Position numbers and translations under genes: made by a program. This document shows, piece by piece, positions 35,029 through 43,464 of a stretch of DNA of 45,851 bases. The first letter of the stretch is position 1. Each line of letters opens with the position of its first letter. The stretch comes from Gammaproteobacteria bacterium (GTDB taxonomy: Bacteria; Pseudomonadota; Gammaproteobacteria; Steroidobacterales; UBA11654). The stretch spans positions 1 through 45,851 of the forward strand of contig JAQWQE010000060.1 in NCBI GenBank assembly GCA_029244925.1, written 5' to 3'. Under the pieces are notes generated by a model that saw nothing but the letters and a program-made list of their open reading frames with translations, did no database searches and was not told the origin of the DNA.

Positions 35029-35042
35029 TTCGGATTATTAGT

Positions 35043-35831
35043 CTATTCATCTCCACTCGAGTAAGCAGGTAATGTTCCCAAATGAACTCCACTATCCATG
35101 ATTAGAACCTCACCCGTTATTAGTTTTGCACCTTCAAGAAACCAGACTAGAGTTTCTGCAACATCTTCGGCAGTCGCAACTTCTTGCAGGGGAAGTTTTT
35201 TTCTTGAGCCCTCAAGCATATTCTCATATTTTTCTTTGCTCATACCTGCTTTGAGCCAACGAGTTTGAATCATTCCTGGTGCAACACTATTAATACGAAT
35301 TTCAGGTCCTAGAATATGAGCCAAAGACTTTGTCATCATATTCAATGCTGCTTTCGATGAAGCATAGGCAATGGATGACCCTATACCTGTGACTCCTGCA
35401 AGAGAGGAATCATTAACAATTGCTCCTTTTCCTGCTTTTCTCATATGAGGTTCCACAGCTCTTACCATTTGATAGGCTCCCACTACATTGACTGCATAGA
35501 TATCTAAAAAATCATCTTTACTGAGTCCATCTAAGTTTGAATAGGCGTTGAATTTTGTTTTACCAGCATTATTGATTAGATAGTCAATTCTTCCCCATTT
35601 ATCGACTGCGGCTTTAGCCATAGATTGGCAATCATCATCATTAGATACATCGCCTTGACAGATTAAAACTTCAACCCCATGTTCTTCCGCCAATGCGGCA
35701 GTTTCTTTTGCTTCTTCTTCACTTCGTGTGTAATTGATGACAACATTGCATCCTTTCTTAGCTAATAAAATTGCAGCAGCGGAACCCACGCCTGTTGCGG
35801 AGCCAGTGATTATTGCAACTTTTCCTTTCAT
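35043..35831 (-). CDS. Short-chain dehydrogenase/reductase (SDR)
   Basis: 262 residues of classical SDR fold. TGSATGVGSAAA is the nucleotide-binding TGxxxGxG, NNAG follows strand beta-4, a Ser lies in IVNDSSLAG and the active-site Tyr and Lys are in AYASSKAAL. NSVAPGMIQT and a C-terminal LITGEVLIMDSGV complete the family pattern. Asn-Tyr-Thr-Arg after beta-2 (VVINYTRSEEE) suggests NADP(H) preference. It lies between the ubiX and ubiD genes on the opposite strand, divergent from ubiD across 167 bp. The substrate is unknown. Confidence 0.92.
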   Translation of the reverse strand: MKGKVAIITGSATGVGSAAAILLAKKGCNVVINYTRSEEEAKETAALAEEHGVEVLICQGDVSNDDDCQSMAKAAVDKWGRIDYLINNAGKTKFNAYSNLDGLSKDDFLDIYAVNVVGAYQMVRAVEPHMRKAGKGAIVNDSSLAGVTGIGSSIAYASSKAALNMMTKSLAHILGPEIRINSVAPGMIQTRWLKAGMSKEKYENMLEGSRKKLPLQEVATAEDVAETLVWFLEGAKLITGEVLIMDSGVHLGTLPAYSSGDE

Positions 35832-35998
35832 GAAGATTCCTTATTTAATCTGATTATTTGCTATTTTATAGATTCCTAAAAATAAAATCTTAATTTTGAT
35901 GACCTATTCGCAATAATAGATTGTAATACATCATAAACAATTACTAGTAAATGTATTAAGATATTCTAATTTAGCGTAGTTTTTTACAGGAGAAAACA

Positions 35999-37507
35999 AT
36001 GGCTTTTAATGATATGAGAGATTACATCCAACACTTAAAGGATAAAGGACAGTTGATAGATGTGAATACTGAACTGAATGTGGCTAGGGAAACCACTGAA
36101 TTGCAACCTTTGATGAGACATCTACACAATATTGATGGACCAGCTCTGATGCTAAACAATTTATCTGGTTATAACACTCAAGGTATTCCTGTTTTATTTA
36201 ATCCTTATGGAACCAGAGAAAGAACTTCTATGATTTTAGGTGAAGAGGGTGCTTTTGATGGAAAGGTTAAGCATGCAAAGATTCTAACTGACCCATCCAG
36301 TTGGCTTAAGCCAAACTGTATTGATGCATCATCGGCTTCTTGTAAAGATGTAAAAATAGAAAAAAAAGACATTGATATTGGTAAGCAATTGCCACACGTA
36401 TGGTTTGGAAAGGAAGGACCTTCATACATTACCAATGCCATCGTGATTACTAAGGATCCAGAAACTGGTATTCCAAATACAGGGTGTTATCGATTGACTC
36501 AATTGTGGAATGCATCGCATCCAAATGGTGAAGTGTATTCTGAAGAAGAGCAAAGAAAATGCCTCTCTATTTTTGCTTTCTGGAATCCACCAGGAAATCA
36601 CATTGGCTTGCACTGGGCGAAAGCACAAGAAATGAACAAGCCATTGGAGGTTGCAATTGCTTGTGTGGTTGATCCAGTTATACAATTAGCTAGTGCAACA
36701 GGTATACCTTTCGGTATGGATGAAATGGATTTTGCAGGAGGGTTAAAAGGAACACCTGTTGATGTTGTTAAATGTGAGACCGTTGATATTGAAGTCCCAG
36801 CGTCTGCTGAATGGGTTCTTGAAGGTAAATTTTTACCCAATCGAGATGTCACAATAGGACCTCATTCTAATCCTGTTGGATACTATGATGACGCTCAGTT
36901 ATTTCCACTGATAGAACTTGATTGTATTACACATAGAAAAGATCCTATTTGGTATGCCACAATGGAAATGGAACCACCATTTGATCATAATTACATGGCC
37001 TGTCTTCCAACGGAGGGAGAATTGTTCAGTGATCTGCAATCTAAAATACCAGAAGTTAAAGACGTTGTAGTCACTCCAAATCTCAGTTATTTTATCCAAC
37101 TCTCTGTCGATGGACCCCAAAAACCTCATCCAGAATTTGGTAAACATGTGCTTCATGCTGTCTGGGGGGCTAGTGGTAGGTGGGGTAGAACAGCAAAAGT
37201 TATTGTTGTCGTCGGACCCGATGTTAACCCTTATGATCTTTCAGAAATAGAATGGGCTATACAGACAAGAGTTCAACCAATTACTGACACCATTATGAAT
37301 AAATCAGGACAAGCATTTTTAATGGATCCATCAGCAACGAAAGATCCAGGGCATGGAATTGCGCTTCAGTCTGAGCAAATTGGTATCGATGCAACCATAA
37401 AAGTTTTTGAGCGTTTTTCGTCTTATCCGGAGTACAGCAATGCAAAAGCTGATGATGTTGCTGCAATTGCAGAAAAATTAAAAGATGTTCTTAAGCAAAA
37501 CAATTAA
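35999..37507 (+). CDS. UbiD-family prenyl-FMN-dependent decarboxylase
   Basis: 502 residues. MRDYIQHLKDKGQLIDVNTELN is the UbiD N-terminus. Conserved blocks are GCYRLTQLW, PFGMDEMDFAGGL, ASAEWVLEGKFLPNRDVTIGP (Glu-rich active-site strand) and NKSGQAFLMDPSATKDPG. UbiD enzymes decarboxylate or carboxylate aromatic and alpha,beta-unsaturated acids using prenyl-FMN from UbiX, which is encoded nearby. It is not obviously the ubiquinone-pathway UbiD, so a catabolic aromatic acid substrate is possible. AGGAG eight bases upstream fixes the start, and a strong terminator follows. Confidence 0.9.
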   Translation: MAFNDMRDYIQHLKDKGQLIDVNTELNVARETTELQPLMRHLHNIDGPALMLNNLSGYNTQGIPVLFNPYGTRERTSMILGEEGAFDGKVKHAKILTDPSSWLKPNCIDASSASCKDVKIEKKDIDIGKQLPHVWFGKEGPSYITNAIVITKDPETGIPNTGCYRLTQLWNASHPNGEVYSEEEQRKCLSIFAFWNPPGNHIGLHWAKAQEMNKPLEVAIACVVDPVIQLASATGIPFGMDEMDFAGGLKGTPVDVVKCETVDIEVPASAEWVLEGKFLPNRDVTIGPHSNPVGYYDDAQLFPLIELDCITHRKDPIWYATMEMEPPFDHNYMACLPTEGELFSDLQSKIPEVKDVVVTPNLSYFIQLSVDGPQKPHPEFGKHVLHAVWGASGRWGRTAKVIVVVGPDVNPYDLSEIEWAIQTRVQPITDTIMNKSGQAFLMDPSATKDPGHGIALQSEQIGIDATIKVFERFSSYPEYSNAKADDVAAIAEKLKDVLKQNN

Positions 37508-37526
37508 TTGCATTAAATACGATAAA

Positions 37527-37554
37527 AAAAAGGCCCAATGTTTTGGGCCTTTTT
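37527..37554. terminator. Bidirectional intrinsic terminator between ubiD and the PuuD-like gene
   Basis: AAAAAGGCCCAA, loop TGTT, TTGGGCCTTTTT: a 12-bp perfect stem flanked by A-runs on the left and T-runs on the right. It can end transcription from both converging genes. Confidence 0.88.
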
Positions 37555-37574
37555 AATGAAAGTATCTTTATTTA

Positions 37575-38180
37575 TTACATAAAGAAACCATGACCAGCGC
37601 CAACCATACTCATTAACATGGGTATCGATAGCATGGTGTTCGTTCTTGAAGCTAGAAATGCAATTCTAGCACCTTTTGCTTTTTCTTCAGGAGTAGCATC
37701 GACTATACCAAGAACTTTCTTTTGATTGGGCCATATGAGAATCCACACATTAAATAACATAATGGTACCCATCCAAGCACCTATTCCAATGGTAGTAGCA
37801 TAAGAATTACCAGTTCTCATTCCTAATTCAAAAGCATCACCTAAGTTACCATTATGGAGTAAGAAAGCAGCACCTGAAATCCAGGTCAATAGAGCTGCCC
37901 ATCTAAACCATAGCAATGCTCTTGGGGCAACATATTTTGATATTGCTGCCGGTCCTGGTCCACTTTCATCTGCATTCGCTTCAGCGACAGATGGCACCTG
38001 AACAAAATTAAAATAGTACAGTAAGCCTATCCATAGGACTCCAGCTAAAACATGAATCCAAATGATTAATGAATTTGCTGCATTGGCACCTGAAAGGTCA
38101 GTTCCTTGTGCTATAACAATAGCAATTACAACTCCTGAAATAATTGTCCCGGTAATTTTATCTAATAGTTTCATTTTCAT
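37575..38180 (-). CDS. PuuD-like (urate oxidase N-terminal) membrane protein
   Basis: 201 residues with about five membrane segments. WIHVLAGVLWIGLLYYFNFVQVP is the conserved region of the urate hydroxylase PuuD N-terminal membrane domain, and WFRWAALLTWISGA is the second. Full-length PuuD has a C-terminal cytochrome c; this protein stops before it. No purine-degradation gene is near, so urate oxidation is not supported. It may be a haem-containing electron-transfer membrane protein. It converges with ubiD across a shared terminator. Confidence 0.8.
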   Translation of the reverse strand: MKMKLLDKITGTIISGVVIAIVIAQGTDLSGANAANSLIIWIHVLAGVLWIGLLYYFNFVQVPSVAEANADESGPGPAAISKYVAPRALLWFRWAALLTWISGAAFLLHNGNLGDAFELGMRTGNSYATTIGIGAWMGTIMLFNVWILIWPNQKKVLGIVDATPEEKAKGARIAFLASRTNTMLSIPMLMSMVGAGHGFFM

Positions 38181-38298
38181 ATTATTAACCCTAATTTTTT
38201 TTACTTACATACTAATTATAGCAATATTTAGAAAGAGATGAGTAAATACAGGGATAATCTATTTTGAAAATAATAAACATTTTTTTGCAGTAAGAATT

Positions 38299-38304
38299 TA
38301 TAAT
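38299..38304 (+). promoter_or_regulatory. Possible -10 box upstream of grxD
   Basis: A perfect TATAAT lies 31 bases before the grxD ATG, leaving a leader of about 25 bases that contains AGGAG. No good -35 is visible at the right distance. Confidence 0.35.
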
Positions 38305-38335
38305 AGTTTTTAGTTATCTATATATAGGAGTATCC

Positions 38336-38656
38336 ATGGATATTAATGAAAAAATTAAAACGCAGTTGAGTGACTTCCCTTTATTGTTATATATGAAAGG
38401 CACACCTGATTTTCCTCAGTGTGGATTTTCAGCCAAAGTGTGTGGCATTCTAAAAGCCTCTGAAAAACGATTTGCCTTTGTGAATATTCTAGAAGATCCA
38501 GAAATAAGAGATGGATTGAAAGCGTATTCTAATTGGCCAACGTTTCCACAACTCTATATTAATGGTGAGCTAGTGGGTGGATGCGACATCATTGAGCAAA
38601 TGTTTGAGAATGGTGAATTAAAGACACTTCTTGATGGCGTAGAAAAAATTAATTAA
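38336..38656 (+). CDS. grxD: Monothiol glutaredoxin (Grx4 type)
   Basis: 106 residues with the CGFS active site (Cys29 in FPQCGFSAK), LLYMKGTPD before it, and WPTFPQLYINGELVGGCDI for glutathione binding. Monothiol glutaredoxins bind a [2Fe-2S] cluster with glutathione and BolA and deliver Fe-S clusters. AGGAG sits nine bases before ATG 38336. It lies 23 bases before the E2 gene, so co-transcription with the lipoamide enzymes is likely. Confidence 0.95.
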   Translation: MDINEKIKTQLSDFPLLLYMKGTPDFPQCGFSAKVCGILKASEKRFAFVNILEDPEIRDGLKAYSNWPTFPQLYINGELVGGCDIIEQMFENGELKTLLDGVEKIN

Positions 38657-38667
38657 ATAATCCTTAT

Positions 38668-38682
38668 AGGAGAGTTTAAATT
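38668..38682 (+). promoter_or_regulatory. Ribosome site AGGAG plus ATT initiation codon of the E2 gene
   Basis: AGGAG at 38668-38672 lies seven bases before ATT 38680-38682. The codon just before the ATT is TAA (38677-38679), so translation cannot start further upstream. The first GTG in frame (38770) lies inside the lipoyl domain. Confidence 0.68.
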
Positions 38683-39984
38683 TCTAGTAAAAATATAATT
38701 ATTGTCCCTGATTTAGGAGATTTCAATGATGTAGAAATCATTGAAATTTTTATTGCAGAAGGCGATGACGTGAATATTGGTGATCCATTAATTACACTGG
38801 AAACGGAAAAAGCAGCGATGGATATACCGTCTCCTTTTACAGGAAAAGTTGTTAGTCTTTTTGTTGAGTTAGGTGTAAAGATTAGCGAAGGAGATAATAT
38901 TTGTGAATTACTCAGTGAAGACAGTGATGTTATTAAGCATGAAAAAGAAAAAACAGAAGAACATATAGAATCCAAGAAAGAAGATTCTGTAGAAAAACCA
39001 ATAGTTCAAGAAGCATTAATTGAGCAACCAATATCGTCTGACCCCATTATTGATAATAAAACCATCACTAAATCCTTTGCAGGACTTCATGCTAGTCCTT
39101 CGGTTAGAAAATTAGCAAGAGAATTAGGTGCTGATCTAACTTTGATCGTAGGGACCGGTATGAAAAGTAGAATTCTACCAGAAGATTTGAAATCACATGT
39201 TAAAGCCATCTTGTCAGGCGGTAAGTCAAATACATCTAGCTCTCTTCCCAGTATTCCCACCATTGATTTTTCAAACTTTGGCGAAATAGAAAGCGTATCT
39301 CTCAGTCGAATCAAGAAGATATCAGGGCCTCGTTTGCAGGCAAGCTGGATTAATATCCCCCATGTAACCCAACACGATGAAGTTGATATTCATGAACTAG
39401 AGCAAATAAGAATTGATATGAAAGAAGAAGCAAAGAGTAAAAGCATACAATTATCTATTTTGCCTTTTATTATTAAGGCCATCACCAATGCTCTGATCGA
39501 GTTTCCTGACTTTAATTCATCGCTTACTCCTGATGGAAAAAAACTCATTAAAAAGAAATATATCAACATTGGGTTCGCTGCAAATACAGAGCAAGGGTTG
39601 ATGGTTCCAGTTTTAAAAGATGCTAAGAAGAAAAGTGTTTTAGACATTGCTAAAGAATTGAGTGAATTGAGCGAACTGGCCCGATCTGGAAAAATAAGAA
39701 TTAATGATTTAGAAGGCGGGACTTTTACTGTATCAAGTTTAGGTGGTTTTGGTGGCACAGGCTTTACACCTATTATCAATGCACCAGAAGTTGCAATACT
39801 TGGTATCGCCAGGGCACAAGTCAAACCTGTATTTAATAATGGACAGTTTTTACCAAAACTGATTCTACCAATTTCACTGTCTTATGATCATCGAGTCATT
39901 GATGGAGTTGGAGGCATACAATTTACAACTTATCTCAAACAACTATTAGAAAATCCTGAAACATTTCTCAATGAGCTATCTTGA
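38680..39984 (+). CDS. aceF: Dihydrolipoyl acyltransferase E2 (pyruvate dehydrogenase type), ATT start
   Basis: 434 residues from ATT 38680. The track's 38770 start loses the first 30 residues, including the beta strands IIIVPDLGDFNDVEIIEIF of the lipoyl domain. Order: lipoyl domain with Lys44 in ETEKAAMD; flexible acidic linker to about residue 125; subunit-binding domain (ASPSVRKLARELGADLTLIV); acyltransferase domain with His404 and Asp408 in DHRVIDG. It forms the core of a 2-oxoacid dehydrogenase complex and transfers acetyl groups to CoA. The single lipoyl domain and linkage to a lipoyl-bearing E3 suggest pyruvate. The E1 gene is not in the window. Confidence 0.92.
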   Translation: MSSKNIIIVPDLGDFNDVEIIEIFIAEGDDVNIGDPLITLETEKAAMDIPSPFTGKVVSLFVELGVKISEGDNICELLSEDSDVIKHEKEKTEEHIESKKEDSVEKPIVQEALIEQPISSDPIIDNKTITKSFAGLHASPSVRKLARELGADLTLIVGTGMKSRILPEDLKSHVKAILSGGKSNTSSSLPSIPTIDFSNFGEIESVSLSRIKKISGPRLQASWINIPHVTQHDEVDIHELEQIRIDMKEEAKSKSIQLSILPFIIKAITNALIEFPDFNSSLTPDGKKLIKKKYINIGFAANTEQGLMVPVLKDAKKKSVLDIAKELSELSELARSGKIRINDLEGGTFTVSSLGGFGGTGFTPIINAPEVAILGIARAQVKPVFNNGQFLPKLILPISLSYDHRVIDGVGGIQFTTYLKQLLENPETFLNELS

Positions 39985-39987
39985 AAT

Positions 39988-41658
39988 ATGACTAGATTAA
40001 TTATTCCTCAATTGGGCGACTTTGATGAAGTAGAAGTCATCGAGATTCATATTAAGGAAGGGGATAGTATAGAGAAAGATGATCCATTGATAACACTAGA
40101 GACTGAAAAGGCAGCGATGGATGTTCCTTCTGAATTTAGTGGAACAATAACATCTTTGAGTATTCAGTTAGGCGACAAGATTTCAGAGGGAGACCTAATC
40201 GGAGAAATAGCTAGTGAGATTCAAGAGCCAGAAAGTAAACAAGTAGATGAACAAAAAAATAATGACTATGATTTGATTGTTATTGGTGCTGGACCTGGGG
40301 GTTACACAGCTGCATTTAGAGCGGCTGATCTTGGATTAAAAGTTGCATTAGTGGATAAAAACTCAAATTTAGGTGGGGTTTGTCTTAATGTTGGTTGCAT
40401 CCCATCAAAGGCTTTTTTGCATGCAGCTAAAGTAATAGATGATTCCAAAGAAGCCAATATTGTGGGAGTTAAATTCAGTCCTCCAGAAATAGACATTGAC
40501 GCCATGAAATCTTGGAAAAACAATTTGATTGATGGGTTAACCAGTGGCTTAGATTTTTTAGCAAAAAAACGTAGTGTTTCTGTGTTTCATGGCGAAGCTT
40601 TTTTTCAGTCAAGAACATCAATCAGTGTTCAATTGTCATCGGATGAAATTACACTGCATTTTAAAAACTGTATTATCGCAGTAGGCTCTGAGCCATTAGC
40701 ACTGCCTTTTTTACCAATGGATCCAAGAATTATAGATTCTACAGGTGCGTTGGACCCAGATCACATCCCAGAGAGTATTTTGATAATAGGTGGAGGCATC
40801 ATAGGCTTGGAGATGGCTACAATATACTCATCATTAGGTTCCAATGTAACAATTGTTGAGTTGACCAAGGCTTTGATGTCAGGAACGGATCCAGATCTTG
40901 TAAGACCACTTGAAAAATACCTTGCAGGGAAATGTAAAATTATTAAAAAATCCACACAAGTAATGTCGGGAGAGGCTACAAAAGAAGGAATTAAAATAAA
41001 ATTCAAACAAGCAGAAAACATAAATGAAGAAACTTTTGATTCAGTCCTTGTTGCCATAGGCAGAAAATCTAATGGCCCTTTAATCAAATTAAATAAGGTA
41101 GGTATACAAACAGATGAGAATGGATTCATTGAAGTTGATAACCAAATGAGAACCAATATCGATAATATCTTTGCTATAGGCGATGTTGTTGGTAATCCAA
41201 TGTTGGCTCACAAGGCCAGTCATGAAGGTAAAATTGCTGCAGAAGTAATATCAGGTAAAAAGTCATTTATGGATGCCAGATGCATACCATCAGTCGCCTA
41301 TACTGATCCTGAGGTCGCTTGGGTGGGATTAACTGAAGATCAGTGTAAGTTAGAGAATATAACTTATAAAAAAGGAGTTTTTCCTTGGTCAGCAAGTGGT
41401 CGATCACTCACCATAGGAAGAAAAGAAGGTTTTACTAAGTTATTATTTGATCCTCAAAGTAAAAAAATTATTGGTGGCGGTATTGTTGGTACCAATGCTG
41501 GAGATCTGATAGCTGAGATTTCTTTAGCCATAGAAATGAATTGTGACGTGGAAGATATCGCACTCACTATCCATCCCCATCCAACGCTTGCTGAATCCAT
41601 CGCTTTAGCTGCTGAAGCTTTTGAAGGAACTATTACTGAACTTTATATCAAAAGCTAG
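39988..41658 (+). CDS. lpdA: Dihydrolipoyl dehydrogenase E3 with N-terminal lipoyl domain
   Basis: 556 residues: a lipoyl domain at residues 1-80 (Lys41 in ETEKAAMD), then a complete E3 from about residue 92. DLIVIGAGPGGYTAAFRAADLG binds FAD, the redox disulfide Cys132-Cys137 lies in CLNVGCIPSK, and ILIIGGGIIGLEMA is the NAD site. The active-site His-Glu pair is in HPHPTLAE. It reoxidises the dihydrolipoyl groups of E2. A fused lipoyl domain on E3 is known in some bacteria (for example Neisseria) but is not the E. coli form. It starts three bases after the E2 stop. Its 3' end overlaps the convergent MFS gene by 11 bases. Confidence 0.95.
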   Translation: MTRLIIPQLGDFDEVEVIEIHIKEGDSIEKDDPLITLETEKAAMDVPSEFSGTITSLSIQLGDKISEGDLIGEIASEIQEPESKQVDEQKNNDYDLIVIGAGPGGYTAAFRAADLGLKVALVDKNSNLGGVCLNVGCIPSKAFLHAAKVIDDSKEANIVGVKFSPPEIDIDAMKSWKNNLIDGLTSGLDFLAKKRSVSVFHGEAFFQSRTSISVQLSSDEITLHFKNCIIAVGSEPLALPFLPMDPRIIDSTGALDPDHIPESILIIGGGIIGLEMATIYSSLGSNVTIVELTKALMSGTDPDLVRPLEKYLAGKCKIIKKSTQVMSGEATKEGIKIKFKQAENINEETFDSVLVAIGRKSNGPLIKLNKVGIQTDENGFIEVDNQMRTNIDNIFAIGDVVGNPMLAHKASHEGKIAAEVISGKKSFMDARCIPSVAYTDPEVAWVGLTEDQCKLENITYKKGVFPWSASGRSLTIGRKEGFTKLLFDPQSKKIIGGGIVGTNAGDLIAEISLAIEMNCDVEDIALTIHPHPTLAESIALAAEAFEGTITELYIKS

Positions 41659-42817
41659 AGGGTTTAAATTTACCCATTACCAAGGTGTAAAGAAAGGCAG
41701 ATAAAAAGATTACTGCAGCACAATAGTAATTGATTAACCCCATATTATTCCCCTGTATCAAAGAGGCAATAACGCCATGTCCAATTGCTATACCTCCCAA
41801 CTGAGAAGCTGGAATGAGCACTGAATAATTACCAGATTCATCTACACTGGCTATCAGACCCATGAGGAATGGTCCAACAAAGTTCCAAGCGGTTTGAAAT
41901 AAGATAACTCTTAAGGCAAAACCAAGCCAAGTGATCTCCCCTTGGAAAGATAAAATAATTATGACCTGGACAGCTAATGCACAACATATAGCAACACTTC
42001 TATTGATTTTAGACGCTAGTGCTGAAGCGGACAATGGTCCAATGATACTCAACGCTGTACTTAAAAATAATATAGTAAAAACATCAACTTTAATGGTATT
42101 TTTGAAAACGTTAATTTCAGCTTCAATATTCATAGAGATGCCATAAGGAACAAGATTATTAAAGAAAGGCCCAACACCCATTTGCCATATAACCATAATA
42201 ATCAGAGCTATTATTGGAAGAACTAAAAACTTACTATTGGTTGATGTTTTGGCATTTTTAATTTGAGCTGAAACAGCAAGTTTTGAAGTAAAAAATAAAG
42301 CAATAATACCAAGTAATATTGCTGGTGCAAACATCCCAGCGATGCCATAATTTGCTATGGCTTGAGGTATAAATAAGGCAGTTAAAGACCCCATAAGAAC
42401 TTGAGATGCAACACTATAACCAAAGTTTTTATCCGGTTGTGACGTAGCTCCTATTGCTGCGACACCCAATGCAAATGCTGTCCCATGCCCTAGTAATCCT
42501 GTTAAGAATCGAATTACTAATAAAGAGTTAAAATCTGAAACATAGCAAGAGATAATATTGCCAACAATAATAGCCGACAGTGCCAATGCAGCTACTTTTC
42601 TCCAATTGTATTTTCCAACCCACATGATTCCCAACAAAGAAGATACAGACATTCCAGAAATTTCAGCTGAGGAAATTAAATTTGCATTCGATTGACTAAA
42701 ATTGAGCTCTGATAGCATGCCACCAACAAAGAAAGGCATTCCAAAGACCATATAAACTCCAGCACATCCAATTAATATTGCAGCTATAACTTCACTACGT
42801 TCATTATTTTTTATCAT
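41648..42817 (-). CDS. MFS transporter
   Basis: 389 residues with twelve hydrophobic segments in two halves. LVIRFLTGLLGHGTAFALG is the TM4-TM5 region, while the loop 2-3 signature is weak (GIMWVGKYNWRKVA). It is a secondary transporter; direction and substrate are not visible. Its start overlaps the nth stop (ATGA), so it is coupled to the metG-nth gene group. Its 3' end overlaps the E3 gene. Confidence 0.85.
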   Translation of the reverse strand: MIKNNERSEVIAAILIGCAGVYMVFGMPFFVGGMLSELNFSQSNANLISSAEISGMSVSSLLGIMWVGKYNWRKVAALALSAIIVGNIISCYVSDFNSLLVIRFLTGLLGHGTAFALGVAAIGATSQPDKNFGYSVASQVLMGSLTALFIPQAIANYGIAGMFAPAILLGIIALFFTSKLAVSAQIKNAKTSTNSKFLVLPIIALIIMVIWQMGVGPFFNNLVPYGISMNIEAEINVFKNTIKVDVFTILFLSTALSIIGPLSASALASKINRSVAICCALAVQVIIILSFQGEITWLGFALRVILFQTAWNFVGPFLMGLIASVDESGNYSVLIPASQLGGIAIGHGVIASLIQGNNMGLINYYCAAVIFLSAFLYTLVMGKFKPSSF

Positions 42818-43446
42818 TGTATTTTTTCTTTTGATTCACAAAGTTTATTTATTTTACATTGATAGCATAAAGGTTTTCTTGCAATACAGGTATACCTTCC
42901 ATGCATAATGAGATGATGATGAGCATTAAATAGAAATTCTTCAGGTATTATTTTCATTAAGCCTTTTTCAATGTCTATTGGTTTTACTCCTTTTGCAAGA
43001 CCTATACGATTAGATACTCTAAAAACATGCGTATCCACAGCAATGACAGATTTTCCAAAAACGGTATTTAAGATTACATTAGCAGTTTTTCTTCCTACTC
43101 CTGGGAGCTCTTCAAGACTTTCTCTTTCACCAGGCACTTGGCTGTTAAATTTTTTAATCAGTATTTCGCAAGTCAGCATGATATTTTTTGCCTTATTATT
43201 GAATAGACCAATGGTTTTGATATTTTCTTTTAACTTAGGAATACCAAGATGAATAATTTGTTCAGGTGTATTTGCAATTTGAAATAAAGATTTAGTGGCG
43301 TGATTTACACTTTTATCAGTTGCTTGAGCTGAAAGAATAACTGAAATTAGTAGTTCAAAGTTGGAATTATAGACCAATTCAGTCGTAGGTTTAGGATCAG
43401 ATGCAGTTAAGATTTTAAAAATATTACCTGCCTTAATTTTATTCAT
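42814..43446 (-). CDS. nth: Endonuclease III
   Basis: 210 residues. It is the DNA glycosylase/AP lyase that removes oxidised pyrimidines. LEELPGVGRKTANVIL is the helix-hairpin-helix with the catalytic Lys, AVDTHVFRVSNR carries the catalytic Asp, and the C-terminal CIARKPLCYQCKINKLC is the C-x6-C-x2-C-x5-C [4Fe-4S] loop. It lies 18 bases after the MetRS tRNA-binding subunit gene. Confidence 0.96.
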   Translation of the reverse strand: MNKIKAGNIFKILTASDPKPTTELVYNSNFELLISVILSAQATDKSVNHATKSLFQIANTPEQIIHLGIPKLKENIKTIGLFNNKAKNIMLTCEILIKKFNSQVPGERESLEELPGVGRKTANVILNTVFGKSVIAVDTHVFRVSNRIGLAKGVKPIDIEKGLMKIIPEEFLFNAHHHLIMHGRYTCIARKPLCYQCKINKLCESKEKIQ

Positions 43447-43464
43447 GGCGTCTAAAAAGTAGAA

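Noticed and set aside
38770-39984. ORF-track start (GTG 38770) for the E2 gene
   Set aside because: It begins inside the lipoyl domain; the conserved strands upstream, the ribosome site and the flanking stop point to ATT 38680.
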